The notes beneath the pieces were generated by a model, which did not search any database, was not told the origin of the DNA, and saw only the letters and a program-made list of their open reading frames with translations. A DNA stretch of 64,000 nt from an uncultured Bacteroidales bacterium. GTDB taxonomy: Bacteria; Bacteroidota; Bacteroidia; Bacteroidales; UBA932. The stretch covers positions 14,418 through 78,417 of the forward strand of contig CAKULN010000010.1 of NCBI GenBank assembly GCA_934667175.1. Reading direction: 5' to 3'. Shown here in pieces: positions 17,119 through 25,076 of this stretch. Positions within the stretch are counted from its first letter, which is position 1. Each line of letters begins with the position of its first letter. The position numbers were made by a program, and so were the translations under genes.

Positions 17119-18651
17119 ATGAAGTATTACGATAAATTGATATTCGAACTCTCCAAAGAGGGGAGAGTCGGCTATTCCCTCGGTAAGAATGAGTGGACCG
17201 CCACATCGGATGAGATTCCGGCCGCGCTCAAAAGGGCTGAGACTGTCGGGCTTCCTCAGGTTAGCGAGGTTGATGTCGTGCGCCACTACACCAATCTGTC
17301 CCAGATGAACTTCGGTGTGGACACCGGGTTCTATCCTCTGGGAAGCTGCACGATGAAGTACAACCCGAAGATCAACGAGGAGATCGCAGGGATGAAAGGC
17401 TTCCTTGGACTGCATCCTTTGCAGCCGGCATCCACGGTGCAGGGGGCTCTGGAGGTCTATTACAATATGGACAAGGCTTTGGCCGCGATCACCGGAATGG
17501 CGCACTTCACGTTCAACCCTTGCGCCGGGGCGCACGGCGAGCTGACCGGCCTGATGATCATGCGTCAGTACCACATCCTGAACGGGGACTTGAAGAGGAC
17601 CAAGGTGATCGTGCCTGACAGCGCCCACGGAACGAATCCTGCCAGCGCTGCTGTCTGCGGTCTGGAGGTGGTTGTCGTGAAGTCCAAGGCTGACGGTCTC
17701 GTGGACGTGAACGACCTCAAGCCGTTGCTCGGCGACGACATAGCCGGCATCATGATGACGAACCCTAACACCCTCGGCCTTTTCGAGAAGGACATCGAGG
17801 AGATCGCTGCCCTCATCCACGGATGCGGAGGCCTTCTATACTACGACGGAGCGAACATGAACCCGCTCATCGGCGTCGCCCGTCCCGGTGACATGGGATT
17901 CGACATCCTGCACCTGAATCTGCACAAGTCGTTCTCAACCCCTCATGGTGGTGGCGGCCCTGGCTCAGGTCCTGTCGGTGTGTGCGAGAAGTTGGCTCCT
18001 TATCTGCCTGTCCCTAAGGTTGTCAAGGATGAATATGGTCAGTTCAAGGTTCGCGGACGCGCCGGTGTGGGCAAGAGTGATGTGAAGAAGAACGCTGTCG
18101 GTTGCGAGAAGACCGCCGGTGAGGTGTCCGGGTTCCTGGGCAACTTCGGTGTGATCCTCCGTGCCTACGCCTACATCCTCATGCTCGGCCGAGAGAATGT
18201 CCGGTTCGTCGGGAGGTATGCCACCCTTGGCGCCAACTACATCAAGGAGAGCCTCAAGGAGTTCTACAAACTTCCGATTCCGACTGTTTGCAAGCACGAG
18301 TTCGTCTATGACGGCCTTGTGAACGACGGCTCGAAGAAGGCCGCTGACGGAACCCTCGAGAGAGAAGGCGCTACCACACTGGATGTGGCCAAGAGGCTTC
18401 TTGACTTCGGATTCCACGCTCCGACGATCTACTTCCCTCTGCTCTTCCACCAGGCCATCATGATCGAGCCTACGGAGACGGAGTCGATCGAGACATTGGA
18501 CGCTTTCATCGATGTGATGAAGAAGATCGCCCTTGAGGCCGCCGAGGATCCGGCCCTTCTGAAGAGCGCCCCTCACAACGCTCCGATCACCCGTCCGGAC
18601 GAGACCACGGCCGCACGCCAGCCGATCCTCAAGTTCCAGGACGAAAAGTAG
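17119..18651 (+). CDS. gcvPB: Glycine dehydrogenase (decarboxylating) subunit 2, PLP-binding
   Basis: A 510-residue subunit with the PLP lysine in NLHKSFSTPHGGGGPGSGP and the substrate-site block YPLGSCTMKYNPKINE. Together with GcvPA it decarboxylates glycine and loads the aminomethyl group on GcvH. It is the last gene of the gcv operon; a REP-like cluster begins 15 bp after the stop. Confidence 0.97.
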   Translation: MKYYDKLIFELSKEGRVGYSLGKNEWTATSDEIPAALKRAETVGLPQVSEVDVVRHYTNLSQMNFGVDTGFYPLGSCTMKYNPKINEEIAGMKGFLGLHPLQPASTVQGALEVYYNMDKALAAITGMAHFTFNPCAGAHGELTGLMIMRQYHILNGDLKRTKVIVPDSAHGTNPASAAVCGLEVVVVKSKADGLVDVNDLKPLLGDDIAGIMMTNPNTLGLFEKDIEEIAALIHGCGGLLYYDGANMNPLIGVARPGDMGFDILHLNLHKSFSTPHGGGGPGSGPVGVCEKLAPYLPVPKVVKDEYGQFKVRGRAGVGKSDVKKNAVGCEKTAGEVSGFLGNFGVILRAYAYILMLGRENVRFVGRYATLGANYIKESLKEFYKLPIPTVCKHEFVYDGLVNDGSKKAADGTLEREGATTLDVAKRLLDFGFHAPTIYFPLLFHQAIMIEPTETESIETLDAFIDVMKKIALEAAEDPALLKSAPHNAPITRPDETTAARQPILKFQDEK

Positions 18652-18665
18652 AATTCGCGCTTTAC

Positions 18666-18875
18666 GCTTCGACAAGCTCGCTTCGACAAGCTCAGCGACC
18701 TTCGCAAAGGAGTCGCTGAGCTTTTTTTTCGGCCACTGAGCTTTTTTTCGGCCACTGAGCTTTTTTTCGGTCACTGAGCCTTTTTTTCGGTCACTGAGCT
18801 TGTCGAAGTGACCTGCCGAAGTGACCTGCCGAAGAGACCTGTGGTTCGGCAGGCTCACCAACCATCGAAGTGACC
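18666..18875. repeat. REP-like palindrome cluster R5
   Basis: Starts 15 bp after gcvPB. It contains copies with GCGAC and TGACC arms, a series of half copies reading GGYCACTGAGCTTTTTTT (five T-run variants from about 18713 to 18788) and a GGTT/AACC-arm copy near 18842. The T-run variants resemble repeated terminator 3' ends. Confidence 0.82.
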
Positions 18876-18902
18876 GGATTTTTTACTATTATTCCAAAAT
18901 AA

Positions 18903-18933
18903 TTTGCAACTTAAAACTTTTTCCGTATCTTTG
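18903..18933 (+). promoter_or_regulatory. tRNA-Ala promoter, TTTG-N19-TATCTTTG
   Basis: A canonical Bacteroidota promoter: -33 TTTG at 18903-18906, 19 nt, -7 TATCTTTG at 18926-18933, followed by GC. The mature tRNA begins 11 nt downstream. Confidence 0.85.
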
Positions 18934-18943
18934 CATTCCCGAT

Positions 18944-19016
18944 GGGGTATTAGCTCAGTTGGTAGAGCGTTTGAATGGCATTCAAAAGGTCAGGAGTTCG
19001 ATTCTCCTATGCTCCA
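18944..19016 (+). tRNA. tRNA-Ala (anticodon GGC)
   Basis: A 73-nt cloverleaf: acceptor GGGGTAT/ATGCTCC (two G-U pairs), D stem GCTC/GAGC, anticodon stem TTTGA/TCAAA with loop ATGGCAT (anticodon GGC), T stem AGGAG/CTCCT with TTCGATT loop, discriminator A. CCA is not encoded. Confidence 0.96.
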
Positions 19017-19058
19017 CTTCCCGTTGAACAGTAAGTTTAGAGTCCCTTCTTTCATGTC

Positions 19059-20222
19059 ATGAAACAGAAGCGAAGCGTCATATTCAAGACTCTCGAGAGT
19101 TTTCCAAGAGTCGAGTTGGAAGACATCCGCCAGTACTTTGGCGCCGATGTCCCGAGAAAAGTACGCAAGGCTGAATTCGTGAACCGGCTTGGCGCATACA
19201 TAATCGAAAGACCTGTCGAGTGGCTCGGAAGAATGCTTGAAAGGGATCTGAGGCTGCTTAAGCGTCTGATCGACGCCGGTCCGGGAGTTCCGCTTTATCT
19301 GGACTACCCTGATTTCCCCTCTGTCCTTGAGACCATAAAGCTTCTTGGCTCCGACACTTCCGATGAGAATTTCAGAGAGGTCTGGATTCCAAAGGAACTC
19401 TATGACGTGGTGGCTCCTCACATAGACAGCGTGTTGAAGGAAGGCGAGGAGGGCGGCTTTTTCGAGGCGGACCGGGCCGCTCTGGGCTATCTCTGCCTCT
19501 ACGGCATCATGACCGTGGATGAATTCTTCGACAAGATGCTGGACTACTGGGAGTTCTCCGGCAGGCACAGCATCGGGTTTTTCACGAACATGGTCTATGA
19601 AAGCCCTGTCATGAAGTTATGCAGGGTCGATTCAGGCGGCGAGCGCTACATGTGCGCCCCGAACATCTTTGATCCAGACGAAATCCTTGACAGAAGAAAG
19701 GAATATGCCGGAATAGAATCCCTGCGCCGCTTCACTCCCGAGGATGCTTTGAAGGCTGGGGCTGGTTCCCCGTACTTTGTCTTCGGTCTGGATTCGAATG
19801 AAGGCCGCAGATTGGTCGAGATGCTGGGCAATCTGGGTTATTCCGGGGAGGAGTTGATCCGTGAGGAGCATGACATCTGGATGAACGCCCAGATGATCGG
19901 GAAGGACGACACAACCGAGGCGATATTCGCAAGCGTGTCCCGCAAGCAGGATGACATCGAGTCTTTCGAAGACTACGACGAGTGCATGGAGATAGTCGCC
20001 GCCTATGCCAACATCCTCCCGAAATGGCTCCTTAAAGGCTATTCCTCCAATGAGAAGAATTGCCTGAAAGTCGTTCTCCAGACCGAGGATGATCCGATCC
20101 AGTCTATGATCAAGAAGAATCCGATCCTTGGTCTCTTTGTCCCTCCGACCCCACCGGACGCCCCGTGCCCCTGCGGCAGCCGTCTTTCCTACCGCCACTG
20201 CCATGGCAAGAATCTTTCCTGA
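19059..20222 (+). CDS. SEC-C-motif protein of unknown function
   Basis: A 387-residue soluble protein. The C-terminus carries a SEC-C zinc motif (CPCGSRLSYRHCHG, about residues 370-383), as found at the end of SecA and in many unrelated proteins. The N-terminal 45 residues (RVELEDIRQYFGADVPRKVR, then FVNRLGAYII) look like a short helical SAP- or HeH-like module. The middle is helical with no motif I recognise. No partner gene is visible: tRNA-Ala lies upstream and a convergent peptidase gene downstream. Function unknown. Confidence 0.7.
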   Translation: MKQKRSVIFKTLESFPRVELEDIRQYFGADVPRKVRKAEFVNRLGAYIIERPVEWLGRMLERDLRLLKRLIDAGPGVPLYLDYPDFPSVLETIKLLGSDTSDENFREVWIPKELYDVVAPHIDSVLKEGEEGGFFEADRAALGYLCLYGIMTVDEFFDKMLDYWEFSGRHSIGFFTNMVYESPVMKLCRVDSGGERYMCAPNIFDPDEILDRRKEYAGIESLRRFTPEDALKAGAGSPYFVFGLDSNEGRRLVEMLGNLGYSGEELIREEHDIWMNAQMIGKDDTTEAIFASVSRKQDDIESFEDYDECMEIVAAYANILPKWLLKGYSSNEKNCLKVVLQTEDDPIQSMIKKNPILGLFVPPTPPDAPCPCGSRLSYRHCHGKNLS

Positions 20223-20294
20223 CAAATAGAACAACCCCCTCCCGCGCTTGTGTCACCAAACCGCTGGAGGGGGATATTCATGAATTGTCGTTTT

Positions 20295-20365
20295 TAGAAG
20301 CAGCTTTGATTTGTATGTTTGAAGTTTTTCACTCTAAAACCTTCAAACGGGTCAAAGCGGTTTCT
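20295..20365. terminator. Long imperfect hairpin between convergent genes (copy 2)
   Basis: Arms AGAAGC, CTTTGA and GTTTGAAG pair in order with CTTCAAAC, TCAAAG and GGTTTCT around a T-rich/A-rich apex. It lies against the peptidase stop. It shares sequence with the element at 7240-7295 (both contain an AAGC..CTTTGATTTG-like left arm and a GTCAAA..G.TTCT.AG right arm). A separate stem CCCCCTCC/GGAGGGGG lies at about 20234-20271. Confidence 0.5.
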
Positions 20366-21054
20366 TAGCGTCTGTCGTTCAGGAACGAGAGATAGTAGAG
20401 CAGAGTGGCGAGAGAGCCGACGGCTGCGATGACGTAGGTGTAGGCGGCCCATTTGAGGGCGTCGATGGCCATCGGCCTGGTCTCGTAGTTGGTGATGCCG
20501 GCGCTTTCGAGCCAGTTGACGGCCCTATGGCTTGCATTGATCTCGACCGGGAGGGTCACAAAGCTGAACAGGGTGGTCATGGCGAAGAGGATGACGCCGA
20601 AGATCAGCACTGGATAGCTGTGGAACATGGAGACCAGGATCACTCCGGCGAGCAGAACCCACTGCACGATCCTGCTGGAGAAGCTGACAACCGGCACGAG
20701 GGCGGTGCGCAGTCTAAGCGGCAGGTAACCTTTAGCATGCTGGACCACATGCCCGCACTCATGCGCGGCAACGGCGGCAGCGGCGACACTGCTTTGGTTG
20801 TAAACCTCCTCGCTGAGGTTCACGGTCTTTGTCTGCGGATTGTAGTGGTCGGTCAGGCGGCCTGGGATGCATGTGACCTTGACATCTGTGATCCCATGGT
20901 CATGGAGCATCTTGCGGGCAACCTCAGCTCCGGTCATCCTGTTTGTGGTCGGAACCCGTGAATATTTCGTGAACCTGCTTTGGAGCATGCTTTGGATGAT
21001 TTGGCTCAAAACCATCACAGCGATCATTATTATCCAGATTGAACCTGTACTCAT
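20365..21054 (-). CDS. Membrane zinc metallopeptidase, YugP/neutral zinc metallopeptidase type 2
   Basis: A 229-residue protein with the zinc-protease motif HECGH (VAAHECGHVVQHAKGYLPL) at about residues 92-105. An N-terminal helix (IWIIMIAVMVLSQIIQSML) and two or three further helices (VVSFSSRIVQWVLLAGVILV, VLIFGVILFAMTTLFSFV, then a C-terminal segment) place it in the membrane. Family members are about this length and of unknown substrate. It is a single gene, convergent with the SEC-C gene. Confidence 0.88.
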   Translation of the reverse strand: MSTGSIWIIMIAVMVLSQIIQSMLQSRFTKYSRVPTTNRMTGAEVARKMLHDHGITDVKVTCIPGRLTDHYNPQTKTVNLSEEVYNQSSVAAAAVAAHECGHVVQHAKGYLPLRLRTALVPVVSFSSRIVQWVLLAGVILVSMFHSYPVLIFGVILFAMTTLFSFVTLPVEINASHRAVNWLESAGITNYETRPMAIDALKWAAYTYVIAAVGSLATLLYYLSFLNDRR

Positions 21055-21212
21055 AATGTTTTCTTACTTTATCGGTTAAATTTCGCAAGCCGGCAATTTC
21101 GTGCGGAAAATCTTTGTCATTGCGGTGATTGCCCACCGGCGGTGCCTATCATCAATTAATAGACCAGAATTCAAATATAATTATTTTGGATGTGATTTTG
21201 ACGGAAAAACAG

Positions 21213-21240
21213 TAATTTTGTCATGAATTTAGGTTCATGA
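21213..21240 (+). promoter_or_regulatory. alr -7 element TAATTTTG with abutting palindrome
   Basis: TAATTTTG (21213-21220) is directly followed by the inverted repeat TCATGAA (21221-21227) - TTTAGG - TTCATGA (21234-21240), which ends 1 bp before the alr ATG. The palindrome would cover the transcription start and is a candidate repressor site or a leader hairpin hiding the ribosome site. Confidence 0.5.
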
Positions 21241-21241
21241 C

Positions 21242-22357
21242 ATGTCAAACGGAACTACGGATTTCTCTCGTCTGGAGCTCAATCTCCAGAACTGTCTCGG
21301 CAACTACCGGTACTTTCGCTCAAAACTTCAGCGGACAACCAAGCTGTTGGTTTTGGTCAAGGCCAATGCCTACGGCCACGGAGCTGTGGAGTTCGCTCTG
21401 ATGATGCAGAATGCGGGAGCGGATTATCTTGCCGTCGCCTTGCCGGTCGAGGGAATCGAACTCCGGCAGTCCGGTATCAGCCTTCCGATCTTGGTGCTGA
21501 CCGCCGGCACCGACTATTTTGACGAGATCATAGACAATCATCTCGAGCCCGGAATCCCGAACCTCTACACGCTTAAATCTCTTGTCTCCACACTGCAAAG
21601 CCGTGGCATTGAAGGTTTTCCGGTCCACATAAAACTGGACACCGGCATGCACCGACTGGGCTTCATGACCAGCGAGCTTGACGAATTGATTGAATATCTC
21701 AGGGCGTGTTCCGAGGTGAGAGTCAAGTCGGTATATTCACATCTCGCTGTCGCCGAAGACCCGTCGATGGATCAGTTCACTCTTGGACAGATCTCAATGT
21801 TCGAGGCCAACGCGGCGAGGTTGGATGAGGCTTTGGGCTACCATCCGATGTGGCATGTTCTCAACTCCGCCGGCATCGAGCGGTTCCCTCTCTACCAGCA
21901 TGACATGGTGCGGTTAGGTGTGGGAATATATGGGATCAGCTCATTGCCAGGTGTCCATCTGAAACCGGTGGCCTCACTTAAAGTGAAGATTTTGCAGATC
22001 AAGGAACTGAAACCTGGCGATGGTGCGATCGGTTACGGGCAGCATGGCATGATAACCCCGCAGGGGACACGCATTGCCACCATCCCGGTCGGTTACGCTG
22101 ACGGAATCGACCGGAGGCTTGGCTGCGGCCATGCCAGTTTTTCGCTGAACGGTCATCGTGTCCCCACAATCGGGAACATCTGCATGGACATGTGTATGCT
22201 GGATGTGACAGGTGTTCCGGCGCAGGTGGGGGACACTGTGACAATTTTCGGGGAAGATCCGACTGTCAGTGAGCTTGCGAGGATTCTGGACACGATTCCG
22301 TATGAGATCATGACTTCTGTTCCGCGCCGCATCGAGCGTGTTATTGTACGCAGGTAG
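21242..22357 (+). CDS. alr: Alanine racemase
   Basis: A 371-residue PLP enzyme supplying D-alanine for peptidoglycan. The PLP lysine is in LLVLVKANAYGHGA. Other family blocks: HIKLDTGMHRLGF, VYSHLAVAED, ATIPVGYADGIDRRLG, GNICMDMCMLDVT. Length is normal. The ATG follows the promoter/palindrome by 1 bp, so the leader is very short. The DJ-1-type gene is convergent, 15 bp after the stop. Confidence 0.96.
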   Translation: MSNGTTDFSRLELNLQNCLGNYRYFRSKLQRTTKLLVLVKANAYGHGAVEFALMMQNAGADYLAVALPVEGIELRQSGISLPILVLTAGTDYFDEIIDNHLEPGIPNLYTLKSLVSTLQSRGIEGFPVHIKLDTGMHRLGFMTSELDELIEYLRACSEVRVKSVYSHLAVAEDPSMDQFTLGQISMFEANAARLDEALGYHPMWHVLNSAGIERFPLYQHDMVRLGVGIYGISSLPGVHLKPVASLKVKILQIKELKPGDGAIGYGQHGMITPQGTRIATIPVGYADGIDRRLGCGHASFSLNGHRVPTIGNICMDMCMLDVTGVPAQVGDTVTIFGEDPTVSELARILDTIPYEIMTSVPRRIERVIVRR

Positions 22358-22372
22358 TTTGACTTTCCTGTT

Positions 22373-22954
22373 CTAGTCAAAAATCATCATGCCTGACCTG
22401 ATCTCTCCGGCCAGGGCGGAACCTTTCACATGCTCCACAATTGCAAGTCCGAAATCCACCGCGCATCCAGGTCCGCGGCCGGTGATCAGATTTCCGTCAG
22501 CCACGCATGAGGTCTTGACATATTCTCCGCCTTTTGCGATCGGAGCCGCCTCGAACCCGTCGTAGCAAGTGAATTTCTTTCCCTCCAGCGATGGAAGCTG
22601 CGAGAGCACCAGCCCGGGAGCCGCGCAGATGGCAGCCAAGGTGCCGCCTTCGGCGTAGTGCCTTTTCATCAGTTCCATGAGTTCCGCGTCTTCCGCAAGG
22701 TTTTTCGTGCCTGGCATCCCTCCCGGGAACACAAGCACATCTTTCCCGTCTGTTCCTTCGGACACTGCTCTCTCTTTGAACAAATCCCAGGTCAAGTCCG
22801 CGGCAACCGGCACGCCATGTGCGCCTGTAACGACCTCTTCATCCATGATGGAGACTGTGCTTGCCTCGATTCCTCCTCTGCGAAGAACATCCAGAGTGGC
22901 AAGAGCCTCGATCTCCTCGAAGCCCTCGGCTAAAAAAATGTAGATCCCTTTCAT
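22373..22954 (-). CDS. DJ-1/PfpI (YajL/ThiJ)-family protein
   Basis: A 193-residue protein from ATG 22954 (MKGIYIFLAEGFEEIEALAT); a longer in-frame start at 22996 falls in the repeat region and is rejected. The nucleophile elbow is AAICAAPGLVLS with Cys at about residue 104; Glu-16 region FEEIEA and ITGRGPGCAVDFG are family blocks. Proposed roles of the family include glyoxalase/deglycase and oxidative-stress functions; which applies here is unknown. Confidence 0.9.
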   Translation of the reverse strand: MKGIYIFLAEGFEEIEALATLDVLRRGGIEASTVSIMDEEVVTGAHGVPVAADLTWDLFKERAVSEGTDGKDVLVFPGGMPGTKNLAEDAELMELMKRHYAEGGTLAAICAAPGLVLSQLPSLEGKKFTCYDGFEAAPIAKGGEYVKTSCVADGNLITGRGPGCAVDFGLAIVEHVKGSALAGEIRSGMMIFD

Positions 22955-22980
22955 TGTATTATCATTAGGTGAATGCACTT

Positions 22981-23138
22981 TTGGTCGCTTCGACAAGCTC
23001 AGCGACCGAATGCGTCATCGACTGCCTGCCGGTCGCTGAGCCTGTCAAGTGACCGAACACTACCGGTCGCTGAGCCTGTCGAAGCGACTAAGGCTACTTC
23101 TCAAAAACAAGCACTGGTCACTTCGGCAAGCTCAGTGA
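22981..23138. repeat. REP-like palindrome cluster R6
   Basis: Four copies, in both orientations, with GCGACC- and TGACC-type arms (for example GGTCACTTCGGCAAGCTCAG at about 23108). It lies between the DJ-1 gene start and the 3' end of tRNA-Gln. Confidence 0.82.
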
Positions 23139-23163
23139 CCAGTGCGTCTCAATGACCAAACTG

Positions 23164-23234
23164 TTGAGATATCAGGACTCGAACCTGAACTGGCAGAACC
23201 AAAATCTGTAGTGCTACCATTACACCATACCTCA
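23164..23234 (-). tRNA. tRNA-Gln (anticodon TTG)
   Basis: A 71-nt minus-strand cloverleaf: acceptor TGAGGTA/TATCTCA, D arm GTG...CAC, anticodon stem CAGA/TCTG (outer A-C mismatch) with loop TTTTGGT (anticodon TTG), T stem CAGG/CCTG region with TTCGAGT, discriminator A. CCA is not encoded. Confidence 0.93.
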
Positions 23235-23244
23235 ATTCCGTTCA

Positions 23245-23275
23245 CAAATTTATTCATTTTCCCGCAAATCTGCAA
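23245..23275 (-). promoter_or_regulatory. tRNA-Gln promoter, TTG-N20-TAAATTTG
   Basis: On the minus strand, TTG (23273-23275) is followed by 20 nt and -7 TAAATTTG (23245-23252), 10 nt before the tRNA 5' end. The -33 box lies inside the left arm of the inverted repeat 23264-23305. Confidence 0.75.
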
Positions 23276-23305
23276 CCTTGTCCGCCAGAAAGAGTGCAGA
23301 TTTGC
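23264..23305. repeat. Perfect 11-bp inverted repeat over the tRNA-Gln promoter
   Basis: GCAAATCTGCA (23264-23274) and TGCAGATTTGC (23295-23305), 20-nt spacer. It is a candidate regulator site or the remains of a terminator; no gene ends here. Confidence 0.5.
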
Positions 23306-23365
23306 ATTGCTTTTTCGGGCGCATAGTCCTATTCCACAGAAAATCAGTTGAATATGATAGCCCCT

Positions 23366-23508
23366 CCGGTCGCTAAGCCTGCCGAAGCAACCTAAGCACT
23401 CCGGTCGCTGAGCCTGCCGAAGCGACCTAAGCCCCTCCCGCTCGCTCGCTGAGCCTGCCGAAGCGACCTAAGCACTCCCGGTCGCTGAGCTTGTCGAAGC
23501 GACCTCAC
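23366..23508. repeat. REP-like palindrome cluster R7
   Basis: Four direct copies with arms GGTCGCT/AGCGACC (third left arm CTCGCT), period about 37 bp, ending 9 bp before the stop of the minus-strand regulator gene. It is therefore immediately 3' of that gene. Confidence 0.87.
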
Positions 23509-23517
23509 ATCATGAGG

Positions 23518-24690
23518 TTACGGTTTCATGTCCAGCTCGACCCCTTGCGTCAGACTCCGGTCGATCTCTCCGACATTTCTCTTCGCCTTGTAATAAGCCG
23601 TGCGTGAGACGAAACCGGACTCCATGGCGATTTCCTCCTGCTTGGCGTTCGGATGAGCCTCCTTGTAGAGCCTTGCATATTCAAGCCTGAACATGTTGAC
23701 AAGATTGTAGTAACCGATAGAGGAGATGAATTTGCTGGCCCTGTTCATCTTCCCGTTGCCAAGATCCAGAAGAACCTCGGTCTTGAGCAGATGCGGCTCC
23801 CTGAACCTGCGAAGAATAATCGACAGAACTTCCGCTTTGATTTCATCCATCGGCGTCCCGTCGTCCTCGGAGTCGTGTTCAGACTCCTCTTTCTCTTGCG
23901 CCTCTTGCTCATTGATCTCGTCGATTGCCTGTGCCTTAAGTTTATGCATCTCACTTTCAATCTCTTTCGGACGTAGAACCCTCTGCGGGTGAAGTATGAT
24001 GCAAAGAAAGTAAACCATCCACCCCGAGGTGATGATGTCGATCGCTAACTTCGCCCATCTGCTGCCTGTGACAAAGATGATCCACACGAGAGTGATCCAC
24101 ATCAACGGGGTGTAGAGCATCTTTTTCGCGAACTTGTAGGGAAAGTCCTCATCGTTGGAGTAGTTGTCGGTGTTGAATCTTTCCATCTCTCTCTTTAGGT
24201 TCATCAGCACGCTGACCGTGACCACCGTGAAAAGTATGCTGACGAAACCTGATGTGTACAGCACCGCCTTGTCGTGTTCCACCATCCAGTCATGCAGGCC
24301 GAAAAGAAGCGGGACAAGCATCACCAAGATCATCACAAACGGAGCCCCAAGGTACAGTTTCCAGATCGCGTCGCTCTTTTTCTTACGGCTCCGAAGCTGG
24401 AAATACTGCTTGATGGAAATCGCGAAGAAGACCGGATAGTACAGCACTGCGAATGTCCTTGTGTAGGTCCACACCGCAGGATCCATCGGGGCGAGGACAT
24501 AAGGGAAAATCAACGCGATGGAAGCATAGAATAATGTCACCAGTTTCCTGGCGGGATAGAAATAGTCGGCATTCTCGCAGAATGGCCTGCACATGTGGTT
24601 CCACCTGATGTAGGCGCAAACCGCACCTGTTGTGATGAATATCAGACAACCTGCTGAGTACAGGCCTTCGGGGGTAACGTTCCAGATCAT
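23518..24690 (-). CDS. Membrane-anchored AraC-type regulator
   Basis: A 390-residue protein. Residues about 1-235 hold seven or eight membrane helices (GCLIFITTGAVCAYIRW, LVTLFYASIALIFPYVLA, FVMILVMLVPLLFGL, LWITLVWIIFV-like and others). An acidic linker follows (EQEAQEKEESEHDSEDDG), then a C-terminal helix-turn-helix region of AraC-type layout (SILRRFREPHLLKTEVLL, ISSIGYYNLVNMFRLEYARL, EEIAMESGFVSRTAYYKAKR). This architecture recurs in Bacteroidota, where ligand or membrane-state sensing is presumed. It lies 36 bp downstream of rbfA and may be the third gene of tyrS-rbfA. Confidence 0.78.
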   Translation of the reverse strand: MIWNVTPEGLYSAGCLIFITTGAVCAYIRWNHMCRPFCENADYFYPARKLVTLFYASIALIFPYVLAPMDPAVWTYTRTFAVLYYPVFFAISIKQYFQLRSRKKKSDAIWKLYLGAPFVMILVMLVPLLFGLHDWMVEHDKAVLYTSGFVSILFTVVTVSVLMNLKREMERFNTDNYSNDEDFPYKFAKKMLYTPLMWITLVWIIFVTGSRWAKLAIDIITSGWMVYFLCIILHPQRVLRPKEIESEMHKLKAQAIDEINEQEAQEKEESEHDSEDDGTPMDEIKAEVLSIILRRFREPHLLKTEVLLDLGNGKMNRASKFISSIGYYNLVNMFRLEYARLYKEAHPNAKQEEIAMESGFVSRTAYYKAKRNVGEIDRSLTQGVELDMKP

Positions 24691-24726
24691 AAAATTCCTC
24701 TTGTCTGTGAATATTCCCGCACCGGT

Positions 24727-25074
24727 CTATTTCTTCAGAAGCTCGTCGATGTGTTCGGCGTAGTCCAGTGAGGAGTCAAGGTAAAAAACAATCTCCGGCA
24801 CGATGCGGAGCTGCTTGGCGACTAGGTGGCCGAGCTCTCCACGCAGAGCCTTGACATTGTCGTTGAGGATTTTCATCACTTCATCAGCCTTGGCTGACGG
24901 GAATATGCTGACGTAGGTCTTGGCGAGGGAGAGGTCTGGGCTTACCCTGACCTCGCTCACCGTCACCATCGCGCCCCCGAACACGGCCATGCCCTTGCCG
25001 CGTATGATTTCCGCCAGATCCTTCTGGATCTCCCGGGCAACTTTCAGCTGTCTTGTGCTGGCCTGTTTCTCCAT
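24727..25074 (-). CDS. rbfA: Ribosome-binding factor A
   Basis: A 115-residue KH-fold protein (STRQLKVAREIQKDLAEII, VTVSEVRVSPDLSLAKTYVS, LGHLVAKQLRIVPEIVFYLD). It assists late maturation of the 30S subunit. It starts 2 bp after the tyrS stop. Confidence 0.95.
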   Translation of the reverse strand: MEKQASTRQLKVAREIQKDLAEIIRGKGMAVFGGAMVTVSEVRVSPDLSLAKTYVSIFPSAKADEVMKILNDNVKALRGELGHLVAKQLRIVPEIVFYLDSSLDYAEHIDELLKK

Positions 25075-25076
25075 GA

